Shown: positions 23,576 to 34,818, counted from the first letter of the stretch. The stretch is DNA of 64,000 nt from Arctopsyche grandis (GCF_051622035.1 NC_135357.1:21318256-21382255), one strand, 5' to 3'. The notes: generated by a model from the letters alone, not told the origin. Translations and numbers: made by a program.

Positions 23576-24210
23576 GTGAGCCGCGCCCCCTCTGCCTTTT
23601 CCACAATTTGTTTGTACATACGTCTTTTGTATATTACGAGTATATATATTTAAGATTTGCCACTGTTCGATTCAATCAATTCGCGTCTGTTACGCTTGCG
23701 AGTGTATGCAGTTCGGCATCATTAATTTAAGTCTTTGCCAAAGTTAGCCCATCTTATATAATTAAATACATACATATCTAGGTGAGAATAAATTGTTATC
23801 CCAGTTCGATGTGCAATATTGCGCAATAGAAACAAGGGGGGGGAAGGTCTCTTCCCACATTTCGTCTCGTGACCCGTTTGTTGCTGTCACGATGCAATGT
23901 TTTGAAATTACATTGTTTTTCTTTTTTTTCCGCTGACCTGAGCGCGTAGTTTCGCATCACTTGCAATGTCTCGCGGGCAAATACTCAAAAAACTTCTTGA
24001 CAGTATTTTATGAATATTTGTTCCCGTACATACATATATGCTACAAGTCTATCACCGTCTTGTTTGTTGTTGTCGGCAAGGTTCCGTTATAACTTATAAC
24101 CAACTATTTTTTTATTTACAAACTTGTTCGTTGCTGACGAATTATCAAGATAAGCCACTTCAAATAAAATTAAAATTTCATTTGTTTTACTTTTTTTCGT
24201 TTATTATGAA

Positions 24211-24439
24211 CTAGTGGTTTTACCCGGCTTCGCTCGGTATTTGTAATATAATATAAACCGCTCAATCATGACTAATCTAATAGTAAACATTCATTTGTTT
24301 TATTATCAAATTTATTTGAATCGAAAAAAAAATAATGAAAGCCCATCAGAAATTACACAACGGAAATTTTTTCGATAACGTCACGGATTTTACCACCCAA
24401 ACCTTACATACAAAGTCTCTTTCGAAATTATATATTAGA
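24211..24439 (-). mobile_element. Helitron-like element
   Basis: On the minus strand it runs from TCTAATATATAATTTCGAAA to CGAAGCCGGGTAAAACCACT then AG. The 3' flank is T. The 5' flank is not A, so the boundary may have changed. Confidence 0.65.
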
Positions 24440-24566
24440 GAAGATTACGTTAATATTCGGACAAGGCATGCGTTCATATGCACGAGTACATTATAAAATT
24501 AATAAGAGTAGAAACTCACAGGAAGGAAATGGTTCATCAGTGTGTGCTGGCGTTAATTTAAAACCA

Positions 24567-25080
24567 GGCTGTCCAACTCTAGGTCACTCGAGAGCCGCAT
24601 TACAAAAAAAATTATCCGCGTGCCGCATCCAGAATAATAAATATGTACTAGAATATTTTTTCTTATTTAATTTTATCGAGCACTTTGTAAGAATAAAGAG
24701 TCATAAGAAATAAAAACGAAGCTTTGGTTTAAAAGTTTTTATTAAAACAGTAGACAATAGATAACAACCGCGAGAACTATGCGGTAGTTCGAATTAATTT
24801 ATCGATGTAGTTACATATATCAGTTTCGATATTTGCAGTTGTGATCGTATTAAATTTGAAAGAGGTTCAACTGTAATTTTATTTAATTGCTTCATTGAAA
24901 ATGTGCTTTCACACGGGGATGTGCTCTAGCATTTCCTTTACAAAACCACCCGTTGAAATATCAACGGGCACAACACTTGTTACATTATATTTATAGGCCA
25001 AGTCCAAGTCATCAAATATTTCAAATCGGCCGACACGCATCGCTACTATGACTCGCTAGGCCACTGGTTCTTAACCTTTT
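24567..25080. mobile_element. hAT end and transposase remnants
   Basis: CAGGCTGTCCAACTCTAGGT then CACTCGAGAGCCGCA is a typical hAT (SCAN/Charlie-like) terminus. The remainder to about 25060 is too decayed to assign in detail. Confidence 0.5.
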
Positions 25081-25602
25081 TGAAGTCACGGTGCACTTTT
25101 CATGAGAAAAAATGGCGGTAGGCCCTAAATTACACTATTAGAGAAAAAATAATATATACATACATATACGGGAAAACTGTAACTAAAATTACCCTTAACA
25201 AAATGGAATTTATTTGATGTAATAATCAATTAATATGATAACTGAGCGTGTCGGATATTTGCAGATTTCAGAAATATTTGAATATTTGATATATGTAGCT
25301 ATCCTCAATTTTTCGTCTAAATTCAATAGCCTTTCTCGGTTTTTTAGTTTTTATATTAGTTATTGTTGAGAAACTGAGATCACACAATATGATGTTGAAA
25401 ACAGCGACAAAATTTTCAGTGCGCTCATGTAGAGAATTGGATGAATCTCTTGGACAGAAATCCAAAATTCCTAGTCATTTCGGAAAATTGAATTTTTTGA
25501 GTAGGATCCGTCCTCAAGGCGACCAATTCTTCTTCTTCTGGGTACGAAAATCCACAACTCAATGTATCAATCGTAGCAAATGGATTTCTTATCCAGTCAT
25601 AA

Positions 25603-25832
25603 TCTAATATATAATTTCGAAAGATACTTTGTATGTAAGTATGTATATATGCAAGTATCTTTGGTTGGGAACTTCGTAAACAAGTCAAAATTTCTATGAC
25701 GACAATTCGTTTTTTTTTTTCGATTTATTTCGATCAATTTAATAAAAAAACAAATGGATATTTACTATTAGATTCGCCATGTTTAAGCTGTTTATATTAC
25801 AAATACTGAGCGAAACCGGGTAAAACAACTAG
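25603..25832 (+). mobile_element. Helitron-like element inside a hAT
   Basis: Starts TCTAATATATAATTTCGAAA after A and ends CGAAACCGGGTAAAACAACT then AG before T. These are the expected TC...CTAG ends in an A/T site. Confidence 0.75.
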
Positions 25833-25869
25833 TTTTCTATATTTAAGGAATTTTAGCCATTTTAGCACA

Positions 25870-26115
25870 CCAATCATAATTCTGAAGACGTTTTACAAAA
25901 TCATCTATACCTTCATTTCGAAATGAGATTAATAATTCATTCTTAAGTTCTATGAATCAGCATAAAACTTTAAACCTACATAGATAACCACCTGACTTCG
26001 GTGAGAAAAAAAACGTTCGTATTTATCTTCCATAGAAATGCAAAGCTTTTTAAAAATGCGTGTTTTTAAAGGTCTCTATTTGATGAAATTTACCATATTT
26101 ATAACTTGGTCTAGT
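25870..26115 (-). pseudogene. hAT transposase fragment (GTF2IRD2/ZBED-like)
   Basis: On the minus strand the sequence reads VLDQVINMVNFIK, a stop, then RPLKTRIFKKLC and MEDKYERFFSHRSQ. This is the VVxIVNFIRSRALNHRQF-like block of GTF2IRD2-type hAT transposases. There are several stops. Confidence 0.65.
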
Positions 26116-26415
26116 ACAGGAAATCATTTCGAAACTAGATATTCTCTATCTAAAAAAAGTGCGTAAATATAATATGAGGGTTCTTGTTTATGCAAGGGCT
26201 ACAAATCCTTTAATCAAATCCTACGGATAATCATCCGTACAAATTCCTACACATAACTCCCACGATATTTTAAATTGTTCTAAATATGAAGAAATAAGTT
26301 TTTTACAGCATAGATATATTGATTCACTATTTTGTTTTTTCATTTATGAAACGAACGAATCCTATTTTAACTATTTCGAGGATTTTTCTGTTTTTACCAT
26401 AAATTTATTTTTCGC

Positions 26416-26489
26416 GGTGCACTTGCAACAAGCTCGCGGTGCACTTGCAACAAGCTCGCGGTGCACTTGCAACAAGCTCGCGGTGCACC
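26416..26489. repeat. 22-bp tandem repeat, about 3.4 copies
   Basis: CGCGGTGCACTTGCAACAAG followed by CT is repeated three times and ends in a partial unit. Such subterminal repeats are common at hAT ends. Confidence 0.9.
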
Positions 26490-26496
26490 AGGCTAA

Positions 26497-27258
26497 GGGC
26501 GCGATCACACAGCGAGGGATGCGGTATGCTGTACGTGGGATATTTTTTTTAGGTAGTTTTAAACATACAAAAAAAAATGGATGCGGTGCATCCGCTCTAA
26601 AATCGCCAGACAAATTGAACGACAGATTAACGGACGGCTGCTTTAAATGCAATTCTCATCTTCTCGAATGATAGTTTGCAAATCAGATGACGCGTAACCT
26701 TTCGATGTGCACAGATGCAATTATTAAAATGGTAATTATTAAAATTGAGTTGGATCTTTCAGGCGAGTTTAATAAGGCAAGATTCGATAAGTTCCGAATC
26801 TTGCCTTATTAAACTCGCCAGAAAGATCCAACTCAATTTTAATAATTACCATTTTAATAATAGCATCTGTGCACATCGAAAGGTTACTCGTCATCTGATG
26901 TGCAATCTATCATTCGAGAAAACGAGAATTACGTTTAAAGCTGCCGGTCTCTTAATCTGGCGATTTTAGAGCGGATGCACCAAACCCAAAAAAAATATGT
27001 CATATACGCGGTATCGTGCGGTATATACATCGGACCGTCTATTAATTGGAGCGGTCTCGTTGAAATTCTATAGAATTGTTTATACTAACTTGACGGTGAT
27101 ATATACCAATTCGACCCTTCGGACGGAGCTTGACAGTGGTCCGATGTATATACCGCACGATACCGCGTATATGACATATTTTTTTTGTATGTTTAAAACT
27201 ATCTAAAAAAAATATCCCACGTACAGCATACCGTATCCCTCGCTGTGTGATCGCGCCC
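26497..27258. mobile_element. PIF/Harbinger-type foldback MITE with nested hairpins
   Basis: The terminal inverted repeats are about 85 bp: GGGCGCGATCACACAGCGAG... at 26497 and its inverse ending TGTGATCGCGCCC at 27258. The flanks are TAA on both sides (26494-26496 and 27259-27261), as PIF/Harbinger elements make. Inside are a hairpin with arms of about 190 bp (about 26581-26789 and 26797-26983) and a second with arms of about 45 bp (26989-27035 and 27138-27187). There is no coding capacity. Confidence 0.85.
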
Positions 27259-27798
27259 TAAAGCGTTTTGTTTCACTTCCGGTTTAAACTTACTTTTCTT
27301 GCTAAAAAAAATTGTAAATTTGCAAGTTGTTATAGTGAGGTTTGAATAATAAAATAAAATAAAATTATGTTCATAGATAAATTGAAAACGACCTTCAGAG
27401 GAACAATTTTTACTTATACCATATCTCCTTTTTTAATTCAGAGAAGGCGAATTTAGTTTCGTTTCCTTGATCTGGTGCGATTTCAGCCCATTGTGCAATG
27501 TTAGAGTTGCGTCACTTTCGGAGTCGCTCATGCATGAATCGACCTTCCAGTTAAAATCCAGTTTCACACGTCTGTTGGGACGTTGAGCGCGTTTCGCTTT
27601 CTAGAATTAGCCCAAGTATATTCCAGACTCGGAATTTAATAGTAAGATTATTTATACAAAAATTAAAAAAATTAGAAAAACCATATCCTTATACATATGT
27701 ATGTATGTATGTATGCGCCACATTATTTTTTACATATCAATTGTGTGAATTGATGTTCCAAGAGACTCGATAAATGATATGATATTAAATAGTATATA

Positions 27799-29439
27799 CT
27801 AGCTGTATTACCCGGCTTCGCTCAGTGTTTATAATATAAACCGCTTAAACATGACTAAGCTAATTTAATTAAAAAAAAAAAAAAAATTAAAAAAAAATTT
27901 AAAAATTAAAAAATAAATAAAAAAAAAATAAAAAAAAAATCAAAAAAAAAAATAAAAAAAAAATTAAAAAAAAATTAAAAAAAAATTTTTTAAAAAATCA
28001 AAAAAAAAAATCAAATTTTTTTTTGCCTTCTAGGGCTTCGCCCTCGGCGCCCCCCTGAGCCTTTGCCTTCTAGGGCTTCGCCCCTCCACGCCCCATGAGC
28101 AATTGCCGTTTAGGGCTTCGCCCCCATGATCAGTTGCCTTTTAGGGCTTCGCCCCTCCGCGCCCCCATGATTCAAAGCCGTCTAGGGCTTCGCCCCCCTT
28201 AGTTAATGCCTTTTAGGGCTTCGCCCCCCGCGCCCCCAAGATTAATTGCCGTTTCGGGCTTCGCCCCCCTTAGTTAATGCCTTTTAGGGCTTCGCCCCTC
28301 CGCGCCCCCATGATTAAATGCCGTCTAAGGCTTCGCCCCAATGATCAGTTGCCTTTTAGGGCTTCGCCCCCCGCGCCCCCAAGATTAATTGCCGTTTCGG
28401 GCTTCGCCCCCCTTAGTTAATGCCTTTTAGGGCTTCGCCCCTCCGCACCCCCATGATTAAATGCCGTCTAGGGCTTCGCCCCCCCTAGTTAATGCCTTTT
28501 AGGGCTTCGCCCCCCGCGCCCCCAAGATTAATTGCCGTTTAGGGCTTCGCCCCCCTTAGTTAATGCCTTTTAGGGCTTCGCCCCTCCGCGCCCCCATGAT
28601 TAAATGCCGTCTAAGGCTTCGCCCCCATGATCAGTTGCCTTTTAGGGCTTCGCCCCTCCGCGCCCCCATGATTAATTGCCGTCTAGGGCTTCGCCCCCCT
28701 TAGTTAATGCCTATTAGGGCTTGCGCCCCATGAGGCTGGGCCCCCCGGGCCCCCACGGGGCTGCGCCCCTTGTGGCGCCCCCTTTTGAGCCCCATGGGGC
28801 TGCGCCCCATGAGGCTGGGCCCCCCGGGCCCCCATTCGGGGCACCACGGGGCTGCGCCCCATGTGGCGCCCCCTTTTGAGCCCCATGGGGCTGCGCCCCA
28901 TGAGGCTGGGCCCCCCCGGGGCCCCACGGGGCTGCGCCCCTTGTGGCGCCCCCTTTTGAGCCCCATGGGGCTGCGCCCCATGAGGCTGGGCCCCCCGGGC
29001 CCCCTTCGGGGCCCCACGGGGCTGCGTCCCTTGTGGCGCCCCTTGTGGCGCCCCCTTTTGAGCCCCATGAGGCTGGGCCCCCCCGGGGCCCCACGGGGCT
29101 GCGCCCCTCGTGGCGCCCCCTTTTGAGCCCCATGGGACTGCGCCCCTTGTGGCGCCCCCTTTTGAGCCCCATGGGGCTGCGCCCCATGAGGCTGGGGCCC
29201 CACGGGGCTGCGCCCCTTGTGGCGCCCCTGGCGGGGCCCCATGAAGCTACTCGCCTTGCGCCCCCGCGGGGGTGAATCCATTGAAACGAAAAAAACAAAT
29301 CGGCGCCCATGGATCGAAAAAAAAAAAATCGAATCACGTGTTCGATGACGTCACCGATCTACGGACGATGACGACGACGACGACGACGACCAAGGATATT
29401 TACATACATACAAAGTCTCTTTCCAAATTATAGATTAGA
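27799..29439 (-). mobile_element. tandem Helitron-like copy A
   Basis: On the minus strand it runs from TCTAATCTATAATTTGGAAA to CCGGGTAATACAGCTAG. In order on the plus strand it holds the CTAG end with ACCCGGCTTCGCTCAG, an A-rich tract (27860-28020), a GGGCTTCGCCC minisatellite (28025-28720), a GC-rich 90-bp-type repeat (28728-29260), a segment with TGACGTCA, a GAC-rich microsatellite, and the TC end. It lies directly against copy B. Confidence 0.75.
28728..29260. repeat. GC-rich 90-bp-period minisatellite, copy A array
   Basis: Units of the form TTGTGGCGCCCCCTTTTGAG, then CCCCATGGGGCTGCGCCCC, then GGCTGGGCCCCCCGGG. The same array recurs at 30520-31300 and 32578-33185. Because the period is a multiple of three and stop codons are rare, all six frames stay open. 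I regard those Ala/Gly/Pro frames as artefacts. Confidence 0.9.
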
Positions 29440-31505
29440 CTAGCTGTATTACCCGGCTTCGCTCAGTGTTTATAATATAAACCGCTTAAACATGACTAAG
29501 CTAATTTAATTAAAAAAAAAAAAAAATTTAAAAAAAATTTAAAAATTAAAAAAAAAAATAAAAAAAAAATAAAAAAAAAATCAAAAAAAAAAAATAAAAA
29601 AAAAATAAAAAAAAAATTAAAAAAAAAATTAAAAAAAAAAATTTTAAAAAATCAAAAAAAAAAATCAAAATTTTTTTTTGCCTTCTAGGGCTTCGCCCTC
29701 GGCGCCCCCCTGAGCCTTTGCCTTCTAGGGCTTCGCCCCTCCACGCCCCATGAGCAATTGCCGTTTAGGGCTTCGCCCCCCTTAGTTAATGCCTTTTAGG
29801 GCTTCGCCCCTCCGCACCCCCATGATTAAATGCCGTCTAGGGCTTCGCCCCCCTTAGTTAATGCCTTTTAGGGCTTCGCCCCCCGCGCCCCCAAGATTAA
29901 TTGCCGTTTAGGGCTTCGCCCCCCTTAGTTAATGCCTTTTAGGGCTTCGCCCCTCCGCGCCCCCATGATTAAATGCCGTCTAGGGCTTCGCCCCCATGAT
30001 CAGTTGCCGATAAGGGCTTCGCCCCCCGCGCCCCCAAGATTAATTGCCGTTTAGGGCTTCGCCCCCCTTAGTTAATGCCTTTTAGGGCTTCGCCCCTCCG
30101 CGCCCCCATGATTAAATGCCGTCTAGGGCTTCGCCCCCATGATCAGTTGCCGATAAGGGCTTCGCCCCCCGCGCCCCCAAGATTAATTGCCGTTTAGGGC
30201 TTCGCCCCCCTTAGTTAATGCCTTTTAGGGCTTCGCCCCTCCGCGCCCCCATGATTAAATGCCGTCTAAGGCTTCGCCCCCATGATCAGTTGCCTTTTAG
30301 GGCTTCGCCCCCCGCGCCCCCAAGATTAATTGCCGTTTAGGGCTTCGCCCCCCTTAGTTAATGCCTTTTAGGGCTTCGCCCCTCCGCGCCCCCATGATTA
30401 AATGCCGTCTAAGGCTTCGCCCCCATGATCAGTTGCCTTTTAGGGCTTCGCCCCCCGCGCCCCCAAGATTAATTGCCGTTTAGGGCTTCGCCCCCCTTAG
30501 TTAATGCCTATTAGGGCTTGCGCCCCATGAGGCTGGGCCCCCCGGGCCCCCTTCGGGGCCCCACGGGGCTGCGCCCCTTGTGGCGCCCCCTTTTGAGCCC
30601 CATGGGGCTGCGCCCCATGAGGCTGGGCCCCCCGCGCCCCCTTCGGGGCTTCACGGGGCTGCGCCCCTTGTGGCGCCCCCTTTTGAGCCCCATGGGGCTG
30701 CGCCCCATGAGGCTAGGCCCCCCGGGCCCCCACGGGGCTGCGCCCCTTGTGGCGCCCCCTTTTGAGCCCCATGGGGCTGCGCCCCATGAGGCTGGGCCCC
30801 CCGGGCCCCCTTCGGGGCCCCACGGGGCTGCGCCCCTTGTGGCGCCCCCTTTTGAGCCCCATAGGGCTGCGCCCCATGAGGCTGGGCCCCCCGGGCCCCC
30901 TTCGGGGCCCCACGGGGCTGCGCCCCTTGTGGCGCCCCCTTTTGAGCCCCATGGGGCTGCGCCCCATGAGGCTCGGCCCCCCGGGCCCCCTTCGGGGCCC
31001 CACGGGGCTGTGCCCCTGTTGGCGCCCCCTTTTGAGCCCCATGGGGCTGCGCCCCATGAGGCTGGGGCCCCACGGGGCTGTGCCCCTTGTGGCGCCCCCT
31101 TTTGAGCCCCATGGGGCTGCGCCCCATGAGGCTGGGCCTCCCGGGCCCCCTTCGGGGCCCCACGGGGCTGCGCCCCTTGTGGCGCCCCCTTTTGAGCCCC
31201 ATGGGGCTGCGCCCCATGAGGCTGGGGCCCCACGGGGCTGCGCCCCCCGGGCCCCCTTCGGGGCTGCGCCCCTTGTGGCGCCCCTGGCGGGGCCCCATGA
31301 AGCTACTCGCCTTGCGCCCCCGCGGGGGTGAATCCATTGAAACGAAAAAAAAAATCGGCGCCCATGGATCGAAAAAAAAAAAAAATCGAATCACGTGTTC
31401 GATGACGTCACCGATCTACGGACGACGAAGACGACGACGAAGACGACGACGACGACCAAGGATATTTACATACATACAAAGTCTCTTTCCAAATTATAGA
31501 TTAGA
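29440..31505 (-). mobile_element. tandem Helitron-like copy B
   Basis: Same architecture as copy A, 2,066 bp. The junction with A reads TTAGA|CTAG and the junction with C is identical, with no bases between copies. The minisatellite includes the variant GCCGATAAGGGCTTCG twice. The 90-bp repeat array spans about 30520-31300. Confidence 0.75.
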
Positions 31506-33400
31506 CTAGCTGTATTACCCGGCTTCGCTCAGTGTTTATAATATAAACCGCTTAAACATGACTAAGCTAATTAAATTAAAAAAAAAAAAAAATTAAAAAA
31601 AAAATTAAAAATTAAAAAAAAAAAATAAAAAAAAAATCAAAAAAAAAAATTTAAAAAAAAAATAAAAAAAAAAAAAAAAAAAAATTAAAAAAATTTTTTT
31701 TAAAAAATCAAAAAAAAAAAATCAAAATTTTTTTTTGCCTTCTAGGGCTTCGCCCTCGGCGCCCCCCTGAGCCTTTGCCTTCTAGGGCTTCGCCCCTCCA
31801 CGCCCCATGAGCAATTGCCGTTTAGGGCTTCGCCCCCATGATCAGTTGCCTTTTAGGGCTTCGCCCCTCCGCGCCCCCATGATTAAAAGCCGTCTAGGGC
31901 TTCGCCCCCCTAAGTTAATGCCTTTTAGGGCTTCGCCCCCCGCGCCCCAAAGATTAATTGCCGTTTAGGGCTTCGCCCCCCTTAGTTAATGCCTTTTAGG
32001 GCTTCGCCCCTCCGCACCCCCATGATTAAATGCCGTCTAGGGCTTCGCCCCCCTTAGTTAATGCCTTTTAGGGCTTCGCCCCCCGCGCCCCCAAGATTAA
32101 TTGCCGTTTAGGGCTTCGCCCCCCTTAGTTAATGCCTTTTAGGGCTTCGCCCCTCCGCGCCCCCATGATTAAATGCCGTCTAAGGCTTCGCCCCCATGAT
32201 CAGTTGCCTTTTAGGGCTTCGCCCCCCGCGCCCCCAAGATTAATTGCCGTTTAGGGCTTCGCCCCCCTTAGTTAATGCCTTTTAGGGCTTCGCCCCTCCG
32301 CGCCCCCATGATTAAATGCCGTCTAGGGCTTCGCCCCCCTTAGTTAATGCCTTTTAGGGCTTCGCCCCCCGCGCCCCCAAGATTAATTGCCGTTTAGGGC
32401 TTCGCCCCCCTTAGCTAATGCCTTTAAGGGCTTCGCCCCTCCGCGCCCCCATGATTAAATGCCGTCTAAGGCTTCGCCCCCATGATCAGTTGCCTTTTAG
32501 GGCTTCGCCCCTCCGCGCCCCCATGATTAATTGCCGTCTAGGGCTTCGCCCCCCTTAGTTAATGCCTATTAGGGCTTGCGCCCCATGAGGCTGGGCCCCC
32601 CGGGCCCCCTTCGGGGCCCCACGGGGCTGCGCCCCTTGTGGCGCCCCCTTTTGAGCCCCATGGGGCTGCGCCCCATGAGGCTGGGCCCCCCGGGCCCCCT
32701 TCGGGGCCCCACGGGGCTGCGCCCCTTGTGGCGCCCCCTTTTGAGCCTCATGGGGCTGCGCCCCATGAGGCTGGGCCCCCCGGGCCCCCTTCGGGGCCCC
32801 ACGGGGCTGCGCCCCTTGTGGCGCCCCCTTTTGAGCCCCATGGGGCTGCGCCCCATGAGGCTCGGCCCCCCGGGCCCCCTTCGGGGCCCCACGGGGCTGT
32901 GCCCCTGTTGGCGCCCCCTTTTGAGCCCCATGGGGCTGCGCCCCATGAGGCTGGGGCCCCACGGGGCTGTGCCCCTTGTGGCGCCCCCTTTTGAGCCCCA
33001 TGGGGCTGCGCCCCATGAGGCTGGGCCTCCCGGGCCCCCTTCGGGGCCCCACGGGGCTGCGCCCCTTGTGGCGCCCCCTTTTGAGCCCCATGGGGCTGCG
33101 CCCCATGAGGCTGGGGCCCCACGGGGCTGCGCCCCCCGGGCCCCCTTCGGGGCTGCGCCCCTTGTGGCGCCCCTGGCGGGGCCCCATGAAACTACTCGCT
33201 TTGCGCCCCCGCGGGGGTGAATCCATTGAATCGAAAAAAACAAATCGGCGCCCATGGATCGAAAAAAAAAAAAATCGAATCACGTGTTCGATGACGTCAC
33301 CGATCTACGGACGACGACGAAGACGACGACGAAGACGACGAAGACGACGACCAAGGATATTTACATACATACAAAGTCTCTTTCCAAATTATAGATTAGA
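31506..33400 (-). mobile_element. tandem Helitron-like copy C
   Basis: 1,895 bp with the same ends. The outer flanks of the A-B-C array are T on the left of CTAG and T on the right of TTAGA on the plus strand. In element orientation that is A before TC and T after CTAG, the host site Helitrons use. Its 90-bp array shares private variants with copy B. Confidence 0.75.
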
Positions 33401-33439
33401 TGATATAATATAAGTATATTTATATATGTACATATGTAC

Positions 33440-33570
33440 CGATCTCCGTGACGAGCCAGAATGTTAAATTACAGAAAACGCAAATATCGAAAGGCAAAGA
33501 TCGAAAATCGAAAGATCAAAAAAAAAGGGTGCATGGTAAACGGTACATACTCACTTAATTTGCGAGTACT
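33440..33570 (+). repeat. half copy of the GGTCTCCGTGA foldback family
   Basis: It contains ATCTCCGTGACGAGCCAG, AATGTTAAATTACAGAAAAC and GGTGCATGGTAAACGGTAC, as at 33779. Only one arm is present. Confidence 0.75.
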
Positions 33571-33778
33571 TGGTCTGAGTGCACTCGTATCGTGGCAGCC
33601 CGGTATCAGATCATCTAAAAAACGATAATAATAATTCCTTAATAGTTCTCAATGTATCATTGACGCTCAACATTTTACATACATATTTATTATATTTGGT
33701 CAGTGTATATTTTTGTGCAATGGCAACTTGATTGGCTATTCATATGTTTATATGTATGTTTTATTACGGTCTCCGTGA

Positions 33779-34166
33779 CGAGCCAGAATGTTAAATTACA
33801 GAAAACGCAAATATCGAAAGGCAAAGATCGAAAATCGAAAGATCTTAAGTCGAAAGATAAAAAAAAGGGTGCATGGTAAATGGTACATACTCACGTACAT
33901 ACTCACTTAATTTGCGCGAGCAGGATACAACAGGAACAAGAGGAACAGGCTTTTTCTCCCGTATTAATGTGCGCGCGCAGAATACTGGAGGAAAAGCCTG
34001 TTCCTCTTGTTCCTGTTGTACCCTGCTCGCGCAAATTAAGTGAGTATGTACCGTTTACCATGCACCCTTTTTTTGATCTTTCGACTTAAGATTTTTCGTT
34101 TTTCGATATTTGCCTTCCGATATTTGTGTTTTCTGTAATTTAACATTCTGGCTCATCACGTAGACC
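33779..34166. mobile_element. complete foldback element
   Basis: The left arm begins GGTCTCCGTGACGAGCCAG and continues through AGCAGGATACAACAGGAACA. The right arm is its reverse complement, ending CTGGCTCATCACGTAGACC. The arms are about 190 bp with a very short centre (GCGCGCGCAGAATAC). Non-coding. Confidence 0.85.
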
Positions 34167-34179
34167 CCATATGTACATA

Positions 34180-34818
34180 CAGTCCCTGACCAGAATATTA
34201 CGCCACCCCTCTCGAGATGCGTTTGGGTAAATTTGTCACGGTCGTAAATAATTCATTATGGGAACTTTTGGCAAACTTTTGGGAAAAATTTTTCTAATAG
34301 ACGCCCTACTAACACCCTCCATTGTCGCGATTTTGTTTTGAGAAAACTTTCCTGTATTTAATAATGATGTAATGCTTGCAATTTTTTCTTTAGAAAGATC
34401 TGATTTTCTATCCATCTAAAAAAATCCAATAAAAGTTTTACAAGCAATTTAAATCATAAAACAAAGTAAAATTTCGAGATATTAAATACCAACTTACCTT
34501 AGAAATATGATAAAGTTGCAGTAAAAGAGAAAAAAACACAGTGCTTGTCACAAAATAATGAATGATTTTAACGGAAACGCACGTCAATATTGAACAAAAT
34601 TCAGACGCAAACCGATTTCAAACATCTTTCTTTTGTTTTTGAAGACCTTTTGAGGGATAATCCACCGATTTTTTTTTGCTAGTGAATAGAGTTGCATTTA
34701 AGGATAAGATCACAAAAAAAATGAGGCCAAAAGTTCTCATAATGAGTTATTTACGACCGTGACAAATTTACCCAAACGCATCTCGAGAGGTGTGGCGTAA
34801 TATTCTGGTCAGGGACTG
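34180..34818 (-). mobile_element. Tc1/mariner-type element with long inverted repeats
   Basis: CAGTCCCTGACCAGAATATT opens the left end and its inverse closes at 34818. The inverted repeats exceed 70 bp and TA flanks both sides (34178-34179, 34819-34820). The interior retains a transposase N-terminal fragment. Confidence 0.9.
34283..34415 (-). pseudogene. Tc1-like transposase N-terminus remnant
   Basis: From ATG at 34415 the minus strand reads MDRKSDLSKEKIASITSLL, then NKIATMEGVSRASIRKI. This is the paired-like helix-turn-helix that starts Tc1 transposases. It stops after about 45 residues; the rest, including the DDE core, is deleted. Confidence 0.75.

Larger units (their letters stand above)
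25063..26490 (-). mobile_element. hAT (Charlie-like) element interrupted by a Helitron-like insertion
   Basis: The left end CACTGGTTCTTAACCTTTTT, then GAAGTCACGGTGCAC, resembles Charlie termini. The right side ends in GCGGTGCAC repeats. A Helitron-like element interrupts it at 25603-25832. The interior has transposase remnants. Confidence 0.65.

Noticed and set aside
28025-28720. CRISPR-like regular repeats
   Set aside because: The spacers are themselves repeated and the unit spacing alternates at about 31 and 41 bp. This is a eukaryotic minisatellite inside a mobile element.
28700-33413. Long open frames of 110-247 codons on both strands rich in Gly, Ala, Pro, Arg and Trp
   Set aside because: They come from a 90-bp GC-rich repeat that leaves all frames open. 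They have no domains, and the frames on opposite strands are equally long.
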